From NCBI GenBank assembly GCA_942492375.1, contig CALOEL010000002.1, forward strand, positions 248,001-312,000: a DNA stretch of 64,000 nt, given 5' to 3'. The DNA is from JAHEAO01 sp942492375. GTDB taxonomy: Bacteria > Pseudomonadota > Alphaproteobacteria > Rhodobacterales > Rhodobacteraceae. The notes beneath the pieces are model-generated. The model was not told the DNA's origin. It saw only the letters and a list, made by a program, of their open reading frames with translations, and did no database searches. The translations under genes were made by a program, and so were the position numbers. Below, piece after piece: positions 27,737-36,452 of this stretch (within the stretch, counting starts at the first letter, position 1; each line of letters opens with the position of its first letter).

Positions 27737-27750
27737 TTGACCTAGGTCAA
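27737..27750. promoter_or_regulatory. FNR-like palindrome upstream of ccoG
   Basis: TTGACCTAGGTCAA, a perfect palindrome matching TTGAY-N4-RTCAA but with GTCAA where the two other sites have ATCAA. It is 64 bp before the ccoG ATG, suggesting FnrL control of the assembly operon with lower affinity. Confidence 0.7.
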
Positions 27751-27813
27751 GGCTCGCTGCGGCCAATCCGTCGATAAACGGGCCAACGCGAACAGAGATC
27801 GGACGAATCCTTC

Positions 27814-29241
27814 ATGTCTGCCACCGATACGCCGCCGCCGCTTTACTCGGCACGCGAGCCCGTATTCCCGCGCCGCGTCAGCGGCAAGTTCCGCACGCTC
27901 AAGTGGTGGATCATGGGGGTCACCCTTGGGATCTACTATCTGACCCCCTGGATACGCTGGGATCGCGGGCCGAACCTGCCCGACCAGGCCGTTCTGGTCG
28001 ATCTGGCCAACCGTCGCTTCTTCTTTTTCTGGATCGAGATCTGGCCGCATGAATTCTATTTCATCGCGGGGCTGCTGATCATGGCGGGGCTGGGTCTGTT
28101 CCTGTTCACCTCGGCGCTGGGCCGGGTCTGGTGCGGCTATGCCTGTCCGCAGACCGTCTGGACCGACCTCTTCATCCTGACAGAGCGCTGGATCGAAGGC
28201 GACCGCAACGCACGGGTACGACTGTGGAAGGCGAACTGGGACTTCCGCAAATGGCGGTTGCGCGTGACCAAGTGGTTCATCTGGCTTCTGATCGGCCTCG
28301 CCACCGGCGGCGCCTGGGTGTTCTATTTCACCGACGCGCCGCAATTGGCGCGCGACCTGCTGACCCTGGATGCCCATCCGATCGCCTACACGACCATCGC
28401 GATCCTGACGGTGACGACGGTGCTTTTCGGCGGGTTCGCGAGGGAGCAGGTCTGTATCTACATGTGTCCCTGGCCGCGGATTCAGGCTGCCATGATGGAC
28501 GAGGATACGCTGACCGTCGCCTATCGAAGCTGGCGCGGCGAGCCGCGCGGCAAGCACCGCAAGGCCGCCGATGCCGACCAGCTTGGCGATTGCATAGACT
28601 GCATGGCCTGCGTGAACGTCTGTCCGGTCGGCATCGACATTCGCGAGGGTCAGCAGCTTGAATGTATTACCTGCGCGCTTTGCATCGACGCCTGCGATGA
28701 TGTCATGGCAAAGATCGGCAAGCCGCGTGGCCTGATCGACTACATGGCGCTGACCGATGAAACCGCGGAACGTGCCGGCAAGCCGCCGAAGGAGATCTGG
28801 AAACACGTGCTGCGGCCACGCACGATCCTGTATACGACGCTGTGGTCGCTGATCGGCTTCGGTCTGCTTTTCGCGCTGTTCATTCGGCCCGAGATCGACA
28901 TGACGGTTGCCCCGGTGCGCAACCCGACCTTCGTCACGCTGTCGGATGGCGCGATCCGCAACACCTATGACGTGCGGCTGCGCAACAAGAATGGAGAGGA
29001 CCGGCCGTTCCAACTGAGCCTGACGTCTGATAGCCTTCTGAACGTCACTCTGGAAGGCGGGGACGATCAGGTGGTCGAGGTTCCGGCGGATGAAACACTG
29101 CTGCAGCGCGTCTACGTGACCGCGCCCGCGGGCAGCGAAGCCGCCAGGACGGACCGGACCGGATTCCGCCTTTGGGTAGAGGATCTTGAAAGCGACGAAC
29201 GGACCTATACAGACACCGTCTTTAACGGGAGTGCGGGATGA
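27814..29241 (+). CDS. ccoG: cbb3 oxidase assembly/copper-handling ferredoxin-type protein CcoG (RdxA)
   Basis: A 475-aa inner-membrane protein with about five helices. A polyferredoxin region binds two [4Fe-4S] clusters (CIDCMACVNVCP at about 260-271 and CITCALCIDAC at about 284-294), plus upstream Cys in WCGYACPQ and YMCPWPR. The C-terminal periplasmic immunoglobulin-like domain (about 365-475) is typical. In known systems it reduces Cu(II) to Cu(I) for CcoI. First gene of ccoGHIS; overlaps ccoH by 4 bp. Confidence 0.95.
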   Translation: MSATDTPPPLYSAREPVFPRRVSGKFRTLKWWIMGVTLGIYYLTPWIRWDRGPNLPDQAVLVDLANRRFFFFWIEIWPHEFYFIAGLLIMAGLGLFLFTSALGRVWCGYACPQTVWTDLFILTERWIEGDRNARVRLWKANWDFRKWRLRVTKWFIWLLIGLATGGAWVFYFTDAPQLARDLLTLDAHPIAYTTIAILTVTTVLFGGFAREQVCIYMCPWPRIQAAMMDEDTLTVAYRSWRGEPRGKHRKAADADQLGDCIDCMACVNVCPVGIDIREGQQLECITCALCIDACDDVMAKIGKPRGLIDYMALTDETAERAGKPPKEIWKHVLRPRTILYTTLWSLIGFGLLFALFIRPEIDMTVAPVRNPTFVTLSDGAIRNTYDVRLRNKNGEDRPFQLSLTSDSLLNVTLEGGDDQVVEVPADETLLQRVYVTAPAGSEAARTDRTGFRLWVEDLESDERTYTDTVFNGSAG

Positions 29242-29696
29242 GACAGAAAGAGATCACCGGCCGCCACGTCTTCATCGGCACAGCCTCGGCCTTCGCCGTG
29301 ATTATCGGCGTGAACATCCTGCTGGCCTACAAGGCGGTCCAGACCTTTCCGGGGCTCGAGGTCAAGAATTCCTATGTCGCCTCGCAAAGCTTCGATGCCG
29401 ATCGCAAGGCGCAGCTTGGACTGGGTTGGAACGTCACCGCTACGGTCGACGGCGATCTCTTGCGCCTTTCGATCCTCGACCGGGACGGCAGCCCTGTCGA
29501 GGTCACGGACCTGACCGGCACGCTCGGTCGGGCGACACAGGTCAAGGACGATGTCAGCCCGGCTTTCCGCTTTGATGGGCGCGCCTATGTGGCGCCGGTC
29601 GATCTTGCGGCCGGCAACTGGAACCTGCGGATGGTCGCGACCGCCGCCGACGGCACGATCTTCCGCCAGCGCATCGTTCTGAACGTCCGGGGCTGA
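29238..29696 (+). CDS. ccoH: FixH/CcoH family assembly protein
   Basis: A 152-aa membrane-anchored protein: short cytoplasmic start, one helix (about 11-33), then a periplasmic beta-rich domain (YVASQSFDADRKAQ). Required for stable cbb3 assembly in Rhodobacter and rhizobia. It starts in the ccoG stop (ATGA) and ends 2 bp before ccoI. Confidence 0.92.
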   Translation: MRQKEITGRHVFIGTASAFAVIIGVNILLAYKAVQTFPGLEVKNSYVASQSFDADRKAQLGLGWNVTATVDGDLLRLSILDRDGSPVEVTDLTGTLGRATQVKDDVSPAFRFDGRAYVAPVDLAAGNWNLRMVATAADGTIFRQRIVLNVRG

Positions 29697-29698
29697 CG

Positions 29699-31873
29699 AT
29701 GTCGGGCACGCCGCAAATCTCAGCCTGCCCTGCCTGCATCGCCGCCCCTGCGGCCGAGGACATCGCCGGGCGTAGCGTGCAAGCTGCGGACATCATGCTC
29801 TCGCTGCCCGGCATCCACTGCGGCGCCTGCATTTCAGCGGTCGAGCGTATCCTGAACGCCGCGCCCGGCGTCCGTGCCGCGCGGGTCAACCTGACGCTGA
29901 AGCGCGCCAGCATCGCCGCTACGCCGGGCGTTCAGGCGGAAGAGTTGATCGGGCGTCTGACGCAGGCGGGTTACGAGGCGCATGAACTCGATGCCGCCTC
30001 GGTGGCGCTGACCGGAACCGATGAGCGTGGCCGCGCCCTTCTCATGCGCCTGGCGGTCGCCGGCTTCGCGATGATGAACGTCATGCTTCTGTCCGTCGCG
30101 GTCTGGTCCGGCGCGACCGAGGCGACGCGCGATCTGTTCCACTGGATCTCGGCGGCCATCGCGCTGCCGACGATCGTCTTTTCCGCGCAGCCCTTCTTCG
30201 CCAATGCCTGGTCGGCGCTTCGCGTCGGGCGACTGAACATGGATGTGCCGATCTCGCTGGCGATCATCCTGGCCGCGGCGATGTCGGTCTACGAGACGAT
30301 GCAGAGCGGCGAACATGCCTATTTCGACGCGGCGCTCTCGCTCACCTTCTTCCTGCTGGCGGGCCGATACCTGGATCACCGCACCCGCAGCATCGCCAGA
30401 TCCGCCGCCGAGGAACTGACCGCGCTCGAAGTGCCGCGAGCGTTGCGGGCTGACGGCCGGACCGTTCCGGTGGCAGAGGTTTCGACCGGCGACCTGATCC
30501 GGATCCTGCCGGGTGCGCGGATCCCGGTCGACGGGATCGTGACCGAAGGGGAAAGCGAACTCGACCGCTCGTTGCTGACCGGGGAAAGCCTGCCGGTCGT
30601 CGCAACCTGCGACACCGCCGTAAGCGCCGGTGAGGTCAACCTGACCGGCCCGCTGCTGGTCCGTGTGACCGCGGCCGGGCGGGACAGTTCCCTGCGCCGG
30701 ATGGCCAATCTTGTCGCGATGGCCGAAAGCTCGCGCAACCGCTACACCTCGCTGGCCGACAAGGCCGCGCAGATCTACGCGCCCGTGGTGCATCTTCTGG
30801 CCTTCGCCGCCTTCGCCGGATGGGTCTGGGCCAGCGGCGACATCCGGCTGTCGCTCAACATCGCCGTCGCGGTTCTGATCATCACCTGCCCCTGCGCCCT
30901 TGGCCTCGCGGTTCCGGCCGTGACCACGGCGGCGTCCGGGCGGCTGTTCCGCGCCGGCATGCTTATTAAGAGCTCGACAGCGCTTGAACGGCTGGCCGAG
31001 GTCGACACCGTCGTCTTCGACAAGACGGGTACGCTGACCCGCGGACGGCCCGAGGTCGTCAACCTCGATCAGCATGGCAAGGCCGACCTTGCCGTGGCTC
31101 TGGCGCTTGCTGAAGCCTCTGCGCATCCGCTTGCGATGTCCTTGGCCAGGGCGATCCGGGCGAAAGGGATCGAACCGCGCGACCTTGACGGGCTGCGCGA
31201 GATTCCGGGCCGCGGTGTCGAGGGCAATCTGGAGGGTCAGACAGTGCAGCTTGGCCGCGCGGACTGGCTTGGCATCGACCCGATCGCGATGACCGCAACC
31301 TATATGCGGATCGGCAACGCCCCGGTTCTTGCATTCGGCTTTGCCGACGCCCTGCGCGAAGGCGCGGCCGAGGTTGTCGCCGCGCTGAAAGCACAGGGCA
31401 AGGACGTGATCCTGCTATCGGGCGACACCACGCCTGCCGTCGCCGATATCGCCGCCCGCGTCGGGATCGAGGCATGGGATTCCCGGCTTCTGCCGGCCGA
31501 CAAGGCCGCCCGCATCGCGGTGCTGGCGAAATCGGGGCGCCGCGTGCTGATGGTCGGGGACGGGCTGAACGACACGGCCGCGCTCGCTTCGGCGCATGTC
31601 TCGATCTCGCCGGCCAGCGCCCTGGAGGCGGCGCGGGTCGTATCGGACATCGTCCTGCTTGGCAATTCGCTGTCGCCGATCGCCGAAGCGGCGGGCGTCG
31701 CGCGCTCCGCGACGCGCCGCATCAAGGAGAATTTCGCCATCGCCGCGATCTACAATCTTGTCGCGATCCCGGTCGCGCTTGCAGGCTTCGCCACGCCGCT
31801 TGCCGCGGCTCTGGCGATGTCGGGTTCTTCGATTTCGGTGTCGCTCAATGCGCTGAGGTTGACGCGGCGATGA
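29699..31873 (+). CDS. ccoI: Cu+-exporting P-type ATPase CcoI (FixI)
   Basis: A 724-aa P1B-ATPase moving Cu(I) to the periplasm for the CuB site of cbb3. The N-terminal heavy-metal domain has GIHCGACI (C41, C44). The membrane metal motif is CPC (TCPCALG, near 396-398), the phosphorylation site is DKTGT (near 440) and the hinge is GDGLNDT (near 620). An extra N-terminal CPAC (C10, C13) is present. It overlaps ccoS by 4 bp. Confidence 0.95.
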   Translation: MSGTPQISACPACIAAPAAEDIAGRSVQAADIMLSLPGIHCGACISAVERILNAAPGVRAARVNLTLKRASIAATPGVQAEELIGRLTQAGYEAHELDAASVALTGTDERGRALLMRLAVAGFAMMNVMLLSVAVWSGATEATRDLFHWISAAIALPTIVFSAQPFFANAWSALRVGRLNMDVPISLAIILAAAMSVYETMQSGEHAYFDAALSLTFFLLAGRYLDHRTRSIARSAAEELTALEVPRALRADGRTVPVAEVSTGDLIRILPGARIPVDGIVTEGESELDRSLLTGESLPVVATCDTAVSAGEVNLTGPLLVRVTAAGRDSSLRRMANLVAMAESSRNRYTSLADKAAQIYAPVVHLLAFAAFAGWVWASGDIRLSLNIAVAVLIITCPCALGLAVPAVTTAASGRLFRAGMLIKSSTALERLAEVDTVVFDKTGTLTRGRPEVVNLDQHGKADLAVALALAEASAHPLAMSLARAIRAKGIEPRDLDGLREIPGRGVEGNLEGQTVQLGRADWLGIDPIAMTATYMRIGNAPVLAFGFADALREGAAEVVAALKAQGKDVILLSGDTTPAVADIAARVGIEAWDSRLLPADKAARIAVLAKSGRRVLMVGDGLNDTAALASAHVSISPASALEAARVVSDIVLLGNSLSPIAEAAGVARSATRRIKENFAIAAIYNLVAIPVALAGFATPLAAALAMSGSSISVSLNALRLTRR

Positions 31874-32028
31874 ACGTGCTTGTCTACCTCATCCCGGTTT
31901 CCCTGATCCTTGGCGGCCTAGGTCTGGCGGCTTTCTTCTGGGCCATAAGATCGCGCCAGTTCGACGATCCCGACGGCGACAGCCACAGAATCCTGACAGA
32001 CGAATACGACGACACGCCGAAACGCTGA
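31870..32028 (+). CDS. ccoS: cbb3 oxidase maturation protein CcoS (FixS)
   Basis: A 52-aa protein with one helix (about 4-26) and the family segment FFWAIRSRQFDDPDGD followed by an acidic tail. ATG 31870 overlaps the ccoI stop. It is needed for cofactor insertion into the oxidase in characterised systems. Last gene of ccoGHIS. Confidence 0.92.
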   Translation: MNVLVYLIPVSLILGGLGLAAFFWAIRSRQFDDPDGDSHRILTDEYDDTPKR

Positions 32029-32043
32029 ACCGAAGCCGAGCGG

Positions 32044-32760
32044 TCAGTCTGCCTGCTCGACAAGTTCGGCGACTTTCGGGCCGATGCTTTCGACGATCAG
32101 CCGGACGCCTTCGGCATTCGGATGCAGGCCATCAGCTTGAAGATACCGCGCAGCGGCGGTGCTCTGGTCCGGTATCTCGGTCAATGCCTGAAGAAAATTC
32201 GCGTGAAGCAGGGCGCCGTATTTCTTTGCCAGATCTGGGTAGATCGCTTCGAATTCGGCCTTGTAATCGGCGCCGTAATTGTTCGGCGCCGCGATCCCGA
32301 TCAGAAGCACCGGGATTTGCCGCTGCCGCGCCGCATCCAGAATTCCGTCCAGATTGTCGCGCGCCGCCGCAGGATCGAGCCCGCGCAGGACATCGTTGCC
32401 TCCGAGAGACACGATCAGCGCGTCCGGATCTTCCGAAAGCGTCCAGTCGACGCGGGCCAGCCCGCCGGCTGTCGTATCGCCGGACACGCCGGCATTGAGA
32501 AGCTCCGCCTCGATGCCGTTCTGGTCCAGCCAGACCTGCATCTGCGGCACGAAACCCTGCGCCTGCGGCAGGCCATAGCCCTGCACGAGGCTGTCGCCGA
32601 GCGCCGCGACCCGTGCAGGATCAGCCTTGGCCAATGTTCCCGCGGTCAGCAGCGCGCAGGCAAGCGCCAGCGCGATTCCGTGGTTGCGGGCGATGGCAAA
32701 TGCCCCATATCCAAGGGAGGCGCGGAACCCGAGGGACCAAGTGATGGCCGAGACGATCAT
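32044..32760 (-). CDS. TesA-like SGNH/GDSL esterase, probably periplasmic
   Basis: A 238-aa lipase/thioesterase I type protein. The SGNH blocks are GDSL with nucleophile S57, the Gly region (NAGVSGDTTAG), GGND (near 110) and the D-x-x-H dyad in DGLHPN (near 218-221). A secretion helix (about 28-42, ALALACALLTAG) follows an unusually long N-region. ATG 32758-32760 is the only reasonable start and overlaps the divergent ATPase gene by 17 bp. E. coli has tesA divergent from ybbA-ybbP in the same way, which supports the assignment. Confidence 0.86.
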   Translation of the reverse strand: MIVSAITWSLGFRASLGYGAFAIARNHGIALALACALLTAGTLAKADPARVAALGDSLVQGYGLPQAQGFVPQMQVWLDQNGIEAELLNAGVSGDTTAGGLARVDWTLSEDPDALIVSLGGNDVLRGLDPAAARDNLDGILDAARQRQIPVLLIGIAAPNNYGADYKAEFEAIYPDLAKKYGALLHANFLQALTEIPDQSTAAARYLQADGLHPNAEGVRLIVESIGPKVAELVEQAD

Positions 32761-33442
32761 ATCGCTGAAAGACGTCCGGCTAAGCCTGCCCGGGAATGCG
32801 GGGGTCATCGAGATCCTGCGGGGTATATCGCTGAAGATCGGCAAGGGGGAAACTGTGGGTCTGGTCGGTCCGTCCGGCTCTGGCAAATCGTCACTCCTGA
32901 TGATCCTGGGCGGCCTGGAACAGGCCTCCTCGGGTGTCGTGCGGGTGGCCGGGCAGGATCTGACCTCGCTTGGCGAGGATGCCCTGGCCCGGTTCCGCAG
33001 AGAGAATATGGGCATCGTGTTCCAGTCTTTCCACCTGATCCCGACGATGACGGCACTGGAAAACGTCGCGACCCCTCTGGAACTGGCCGGCGCGGCGGAT
33101 GCGTTCGACCGTGCGGAGGCCGAGCTTCGCGCGGTCGGGCTTGCCGACCGGATGGGGCATTATCCCTCGCAGCTCTCGGGCGGAGAGCAGCAGCGCGTCG
33201 CACTGGCCCGCGCCGCGGCGCTTCGGCCCGCGATCCTGCTGGCCGACGAGCCCACGGGCAACCTTGACGGCGCGACGGGCCAGACGATCATGGATCTGCT
33301 TTTCGACCTGCGCGACCGTCATGGATCGACGCTCGTGCTCGTGACGCATGCGCCGGAACTGGCCTCGCGCTGCGACAGGGTGCTGCATCTGCGGGATGGC
33401 GCGCTGCAGGATGCCGACGCGGCCCGGGATGCCGCCGAATGA
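32744..33442 (+). CDS. ABC transporter ATPase, YbbA/LolD-like
   Basis: A 232-aa ATPase with Walker A GPSGSGKSS (near 41-49), the Q-loop FQSFHLIP, signature LSGGEQQRVALARA and Walker B LLADEPTGNLD. Such MacB-type ATPases serve FtsX-like permeases. ATG 32744 is preceded by GAGGGA; the upstream frame overlaps tesA. It overlaps the permease gene by 4 bp. The complex is probably mechanotransmission or lipoprotein/lipid-related rather than importing. Confidence 0.9.
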   Translation: MAETIISLKDVRLSLPGNAGVIEILRGISLKIGKGETVGLVGPSGSGKSSLLMILGGLEQASSGVVRVAGQDLTSLGEDALARFRRENMGIVFQSFHLIPTMTALENVATPLELAGAADAFDRAEAELRAVGLADRMGHYPSQLSGGEQQRVALARAAALRPAILLADEPTGNLDGATGQTIMDLLFDLRDRHGSTLVLVTHAPELASRCDRVLHLRDGALQDADAARDAAE

Positions 33443-35973
33443 GCCTTGCGCTTGCCGCCCGCATCGCGCGCCGTGAAATGCGCGGCGGTGTCAAAGGCTT
33501 CCGGGTCTTCCTGGCCTGCCTCGCGATGGGGGTCGCGGCGATCGCGGCCGTTGGCACTGTCCGAAGCAGCATCGAGGCCGGTCTGGCGCGCGAGGGCGCC
33601 GTGATCCTTGGCGGCGATGCCGAGATCGAACTGACCTACAGGCGGGCAAGCGCCACCGAACGCGCCTGGATGGACAGCGTCGCGGACCAGGTCTCCGAGA
33701 TCGTTGATTTCCGCTCGATGGTCGTGGTCGGACAGGGCGAGGCCGCAGATCGCGCGCTGACGCAGGTCAAGGCTGTGGATGACACCTATCCGCTGACCGG
33801 CCAGGTCTTGCTGGACCCGGCCATCGACCTGGCCGAGGCGCTCGACGGGGCGGGTGGCGCGCCGGGGGCGGTGATGGACGGCGTGCTGGTCGACCGGCTG
33901 GGACTGCGACCCGGAGACAGGTTCCGGCTCGGGTCGCAGGATTTCGTCCTTTCGGCCGCCCTGCTGCGCGAGCCCGACAGCGCCACGGGCGGCTTCACGC
34001 TGGGGCCGCGAACCATCGTGCGGACCCGCGACCTTGCCGCTTCGGGGCTTCTGCAGCCCGGCACGCTCTATGAAAGCGCCTATCGCATGACACTGCCGCA
34101 GGGCCGCGCACTGGATGAGATCCGCCGCGCCGCCGGTTCCGCCATCGAGGGTGGCGGGTTCCGCTGGCGCGACAAGCGGGACGGCGCGCCGGGCATGTCG
34201 CGGTTCGTGGAGCGTCTGTCGACGTTTCTCATCCTCGTCGGCATCGCCGGTCTGGCCGTGGGCGGCGTCGGCATCTCGGCTTCGGTCCGCAGCTATCTTG
34301 ACGAAAAGGTCCCGGTCATCGCCACGCTGAAATCCTTCGGCGCGGAGCGGCGCACGATCATCCAGATCTACCTGCTTCAGATCGGCCTTCTGACGCTCAT
34401 GGGCATCGCGATCGGCCTTGTCCTGGGCGCTGCGGCGCCGCTGCTTCTTGCACCGGTGATCGAGGCGCGGCTTCCGGTGCCCGCTGTTCTGGGGCTCCAT
34501 CCCGCCCCCTTGGCCGAGGCCGCGCTTTACGGCGCGCTGACGGCGCTCGTGTTCACCCTCTGGCCGCTTTCGCGCGTCGAGAATATCCGCGCGGCGGCCC
34601 TGTTCCGCGAGGCACAGCTTGGTCTGACCGGCAGACCCGCGCCCCGATACCTGGTTCTGATCGGGCTGATCCTCGTCATATTGCTTGGCTCTGTCGCGCT
34701 TTTCTCGGGACTGGTCTGGCTGACGCTCTGGGCGGCGGCGGGCATCTCCTTGGCATTCGTCACCCTGATCCTTGCCGCGTCTCTGGTGCGGCGTCTGGCG
34801 CAGCGCCTTGCCGCCAGCAGGGTCGTGCGGGGCAGGGCGCCGTTGCGGCTGGCGCTGGCGTCGGTCGGCGGCCCCGGCGGCAACGCCGTCTCGGTCATCC
34901 TGTCCCTGGGCCTGGGTCTTTCGGTCCTGTCCGCCGTGGGGCAGATCGACGCCAATCTGCGCGGCGCGATCGCGCAAGACCTGCCCCGGATCGCACCCTC
35001 CTATTTCGTGGTCGATGTCCAGTCGGCGCAGATAGACGGGTTCCTTGACCGGCTGGATGCCAACCCGGCCGTCGCCAAGGTCGAGGCCGCGCCGATGCTG
35101 CGCGGTCTCATCACCCGGATCAACGGCAGGCCGGCCAGCGAAGTCGCGGGCGGACATTGGGTCATCCACGGCGACCGCGGCATCACCTATTCCGGCTCGC
35201 CCCCCGAGGGCACCAGGATCACGGCGGGCGGTTGGTGGCCCGACGGCTACAACGGCGAACCCCAGATCAGCTTCGCTGCGGAAGAGGCCGAGGAGATGGG
35301 GTTGGCGCTTGGCGACAGCCTTACCGTCAACGTGCTGGGCAGAGAGATCACCGCAGAGGTAACCAGTTTTCGCGAGGTCGACTTTTCGACCGCTGGCATC
35401 GGCTTTGTCCTGGCGATGAACCCCGGCGCACTGGCCGGGGCGCCGCATACATGGATCGCCACGATCTATGCCGATTCCGCGGCCGAGCCGGCGATCCTCC
35501 GCGAGCTTGCCAGCGCCTACCCGAACATCACGGCGATCCGCGTTCGCGATGCCATCGACCGGGTTTCCGAGGTCCTGCGCGGGGTTGCCGCCGCGATCAC
35601 CTATGGCGCCATGGCGACCCTGCTGACGGGGCTGCTGGTTCTTGTCGGCGCTGCAGCCGCCGGCGAGCGCGCGCGCAGCTACGAGGCCGCGATCCTGAAG
35701 ACCCTCGGGGCCACCCGTGCCGCGATCCTGCTGAATTTCCTGTGGCGCTCTGCCGTGCTGGGGATTTCCGCCGGGCTGGTTGCCATCCTCGCCGGCGGGG
35801 CGGCCGGCTGGGCGGTCTCGAGGTTCGTGATGGAAACCGATTTCAGGTTCGCATCGCTCTCCGCGCTCGCGGTCATTTGCGGGGGTTTGATCCTCTCGCT
35901 ATCCGCCGATCTCTATTTCTCGTGGCGTTCGCTGAACATCCGGCCGGCACGGGTGCTTTCCGCCCGCGAGTGA
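33439..35973 (+). CDS. FtsX-like ABC permease, YbbP type
   Basis: An 844-aa inner-membrane protein with two FtsX-like domains: a first helix near 20-38, a large periplasmic domain (about 40-255), helices at about 256-385, two more at about 400-445, a second periplasmic part (about 480-710), then three C-terminal helices. This is the 10-helix double-FtsX topology of YbbP. With the ATPase before it and tesA divergent, it reproduces the E. coli tesA/ybbAP arrangement. Substrate unknown. Confidence 0.9.
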   Translation: MSLALAARIARREMRGGVKGFRVFLACLAMGVAAIAAVGTVRSSIEAGLAREGAVILGGDAEIELTYRRASATERAWMDSVADQVSEIVDFRSMVVVGQGEAADRALTQVKAVDDTYPLTGQVLLDPAIDLAEALDGAGGAPGAVMDGVLVDRLGLRPGDRFRLGSQDFVLSAALLREPDSATGGFTLGPRTIVRTRDLAASGLLQPGTLYESAYRMTLPQGRALDEIRRAAGSAIEGGGFRWRDKRDGAPGMSRFVERLSTFLILVGIAGLAVGGVGISASVRSYLDEKVPVIATLKSFGAERRTIIQIYLLQIGLLTLMGIAIGLVLGAAAPLLLAPVIEARLPVPAVLGLHPAPLAEAALYGALTALVFTLWPLSRVENIRAAALFREAQLGLTGRPAPRYLVLIGLILVILLGSVALFSGLVWLTLWAAAGISLAFVTLILAASLVRRLAQRLAASRVVRGRAPLRLALASVGGPGGNAVSVILSLGLGLSVLSAVGQIDANLRGAIAQDLPRIAPSYFVVDVQSAQIDGFLDRLDANPAVAKVEAAPMLRGLITRINGRPASEVAGGHWVIHGDRGITYSGSPPEGTRITAGGWWPDGYNGEPQISFAAEEAEEMGLALGDSLTVNVLGREITAEVTSFREVDFSTAGIGFVLAMNPGALAGAPHTWIATIYADSAAEPAILRELASAYPNITAIRVRDAIDRVSEVLRGVAAAITYGAMATLLTGLLVLVGAAAAGERARSYEAAILKTLGATRAAILLNFLWRSAVLGISAGLVAILAGGAAGWAVSRFVMETDFRFASLSALAVICGGLILSLSADLYFSWRSLNIRPARVLSARE

Positions 35974-35990
35974 AGCTGGCCGAAGCCGGT

Positions 35991-36362
35991 TCATGAACGG
36001 ACATCCTCGGTTGTGATTCCGATCCGCTGCAACAGGGCGTGGATGTCATCGGTGGTAAAGGGCCGGTCGAGGAAGTGCCAGCCCACCGCCTGACCCGATT
36101 GATCCGGAGATCTCAGAAGCACGATAGCCGATTCCTTGCGTGCCAAGGCGTCGTCGAGCCCGCTTTCCGCAAGTTCCTTCACGGACATCGCCAGAAAGGC
36201 CGCGGTCAGCTTCGGAATGTTGTCGATGGCCTCGACGCTTGCGACCACTTTCTTCCACATCAGCACGACCGCCGTGCCGGCATATTCTTTGATTGCTTCA
36301 GCGATGTCTTCTGCGATGATCGTGTTGTCTTCGATCACAACAAAAACCAGAGGAGCTTTCAT
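35991..36362 (-). CDS. receiver-like protein without the phospho-accepting Asp
   Basis: A 123-aa single-domain CheY-like fold. The N-terminal acidic pair E11-D12 (VVIEDN) and the C-terminal RPF turn (DRPFTTDDI, with Arg where Lys is usual) fit a receiver. The strand that should carry the phosphorylated Asp reads AAFLAMSV (about 54-61) with no Asp. It is therefore likely a pseudo-receiver. ATG 36362 gives this start; the frame is open 28 codons upstream, toward the next gene. Divergent from a Crp/Fnr regulator with a 90-bp gap. Confidence 0.75.
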   Translation of the reverse strand: MKAPLVFVVIEDNTIIAEDIAEAIKEYAGTAVVLMWKKVVASVEAIDNIPKLTAAFLAMSVKELAESGLDDALARKESAIVLLRSPDQSGQAVGWHFLDRPFTTDDIHALLQRIGITTEDVRS

Positions 36363-36452
36363 CTTTTCACCATTTCCGTCGCGGCGAACCTCGTGGGCCC
36401 GATTGAAGGGAGAAGCTGGAATGAACCACTCGGAGAAATGGCGCAATAAACT

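Noticed and set aside
27401..27745. 114-aa open frame across the ccoP-ccoG gap
   Set aside because: It overlaps ccoP's end, both hairpins and half the FNR-like box; composition is not coding-like.
33319..35448. 709-aa open frame antisense to the YbbP-like permease
   Set aside because: Arg/Gln/Asp-rich low-complexity translation typical of antisense GC-rich DNA.
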